NCBI RefSeq assembly: GCF_008329645.1
Contig: NZ_CP043474.1
Coordinates: 868,001-932,000 of the forward strand
Direction: 5' to 3'
Length of the DNA: 64,000 nt
Origin: Mycolicibacterium grossiae
Lineage (GTDB): Bacteria > Actinomycetota > Actinomycetes > Mycobacteriales > Mycobacteriaceae
Below, one piece after another: positions 63,432-64,000 of the stretch. How positions within the stretch are numbered: position 1 is the stretch's first letter; every line of letters starts with the position of its first letter. The notes beneath the pieces are model-generated. The model saw only the letters and a list, made by a program, of their open reading frames with translations, did not search any database and was not told the origin of the DNA. A program made the translations under genes and the position numbers.

Positions 63432-64000
63432 TCAGATCGGCGTCAAGCCGTGCTTGCGCTGCACGCGCGAGATCTGCTTGTCGGCGAGCAGCCGGATGGC
63501 GCTGCGCAGCAGCAGCCGGGTCTCGTGCGGCTCGATGACGCCGTCGATGTAACCGCGCTCGGCGGCGATCCACGGCACCGCGAGGTTGGCGTTGTAGCCC
63601 TCGATGAAGTCGGCGCGGATCTTCTGCACCTCCGGTGCCGTCGGATCCGGGAAGCGCTTCACCAGCAGCTGCGCCGCGCCCTCGGCGCCGATCACCGCGA
63701 TGCGGGCGGTCGGCCAGGCGAAGTTCAGGTCGGCGGTCAGCTGCTTGGAGCCCATCACCGCGTACGCGCCGCCGTAGGACTTGCGGACCGTGATGGTCAC
63801 CTTCGGCACGTCGGCCTCGACGACCGCGTTGAGGAAGCGGCCGCCGCGCTTGATGATGGCGCCCTTCTCCTGCTCGACGCCCGGCATGAACCCCGGGGTG
63901 TCCACGACGAAGACCAGCGGCGTGTTGAACGAGTCGCAGAACCGGATGAAGCGGGCGGCCTTGTCGGACGCCTCGTTGTCGATGGCGCCGGACATGTACA
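63432..64000 (-). CDS. accD4: Acyl-CoA carboxylase beta subunit AccD4, C-terminal part (5' end outside window)
   Basis: About 189 residues of the carboxyltransferase C-terminal half are in the window. Diagnostic segments are [64 protein letters not shown], with the second oxyanion glycines in [12 protein letters not shown], and EKGAI for biotin-side binding. In mycobacteria AccD4 carboxylates the C24-C26 acyl chain that Pks13 condenses into mycolic acid. It sits at the Rv3799c place next to the emb genes. The upstream half, and presumably pks13 and fadD32, lie beyond the window. Confidence 0.88.
   Translation of the reverse strand, partial: YMSGAIDNEASDKAARFIRFCDSFNTPLVFVVDTPGFMPGVEQEKGAIIKRGGRFLNAVVEADVPKVTITVRKSYGGAYAVMGSKQLTADLNFAWPTARIAVIGAEGAAQLLVKRFPDPTAPEVQKIRADFIEGYNANLAVPWIAAERGYIDGVIEPHETRLLLRSAIRLLADKQISRVQRKHGLTPI

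Overview
The window is high-GC, GTG-rich actinobacterial DNA. Its gene content and order identify a mycobacterium, most likely a fast-growing Mycolicibacterium. From memory of M. tuberculosis H37Rv, the backbone follows Rv3752c to Rv3799c: tadA, tyrA, proXVWZ, hisC2, echA21, Rv3777, Rv3778c, Rv3779, bpa, wzt-glfT1-wzm, gtrA, dprE1, dprE2, aftA, embC, embA, embB, accD4. Species cannot be settled from sequence alone.

Layout. Bases 1-7,700 are accessory: the end of an alpha/beta hydrolase gene, a small exported protein, an iron-box-controlled Ser/Ala-rich exported protein, a nitrile hydratase operon (minus strand), and a three-gene type VII-secretion-like cassette (EspC-like protein, WXG plus hydrolase protein, lipoprotein). 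Bases 7,725-17,138 carry tRNA-Ser(CGA), tadA and its partner, tyrA, the proXVWZ osmoprotectant transporter, a LapA-like protein, a transglutaminase, an APH-like kinase and a histidine phosphatase. Bases 17,220-26,651 hold an SDR, an alkylsulfatase, a LexA-boxed 13E12/HNH gene, a phosphoesterase, a GGDEF-EAL protein, a SnoaL-like protein and a large Ser-rich exported protein with HExxH. Bases 26,794-34,403 have tRNA-Arg, two tRNA-Ser genes, hisC2, a DUF4334 protein, a lipoprotein, echA21 and a tightly coupled four-gene operon (F420-type oxidoreductase, sulfotransferase, TIM-barrel isomerase, DUF1214-like).

Bases 34,423-61,638 build the cell wall core. Wzt/Wzm and GlfT1 start and export galactan. 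DprE1/DprE2 make decaprenyl-phospho-arabinose. AftA primes, and EmbC/A/B extend, arabinan. Between wzm and gtrA lies a block of unrelated genes (a second 13E12/HNH gene, AhpD-like, STAS, MocR, AraC). The window ends with an intergenic repeat cluster, a receptor-type Ser/Thr kinase and the 3' end of accD4 of the mycolic-acid locus.

Regulatory signals read directly include a tandem iron (IdeR) box, two SOS (LexA) boxes sitting on start codons, a 12-bp inverted repeat over the gtrA promoter, and several TANNNT -10 boxes placed 6-8 nt before start codons (leaderless mRNAs). Protein families were assigned by motif reading without database searches; Rv correspondences and family behaviour are from general knowledge.
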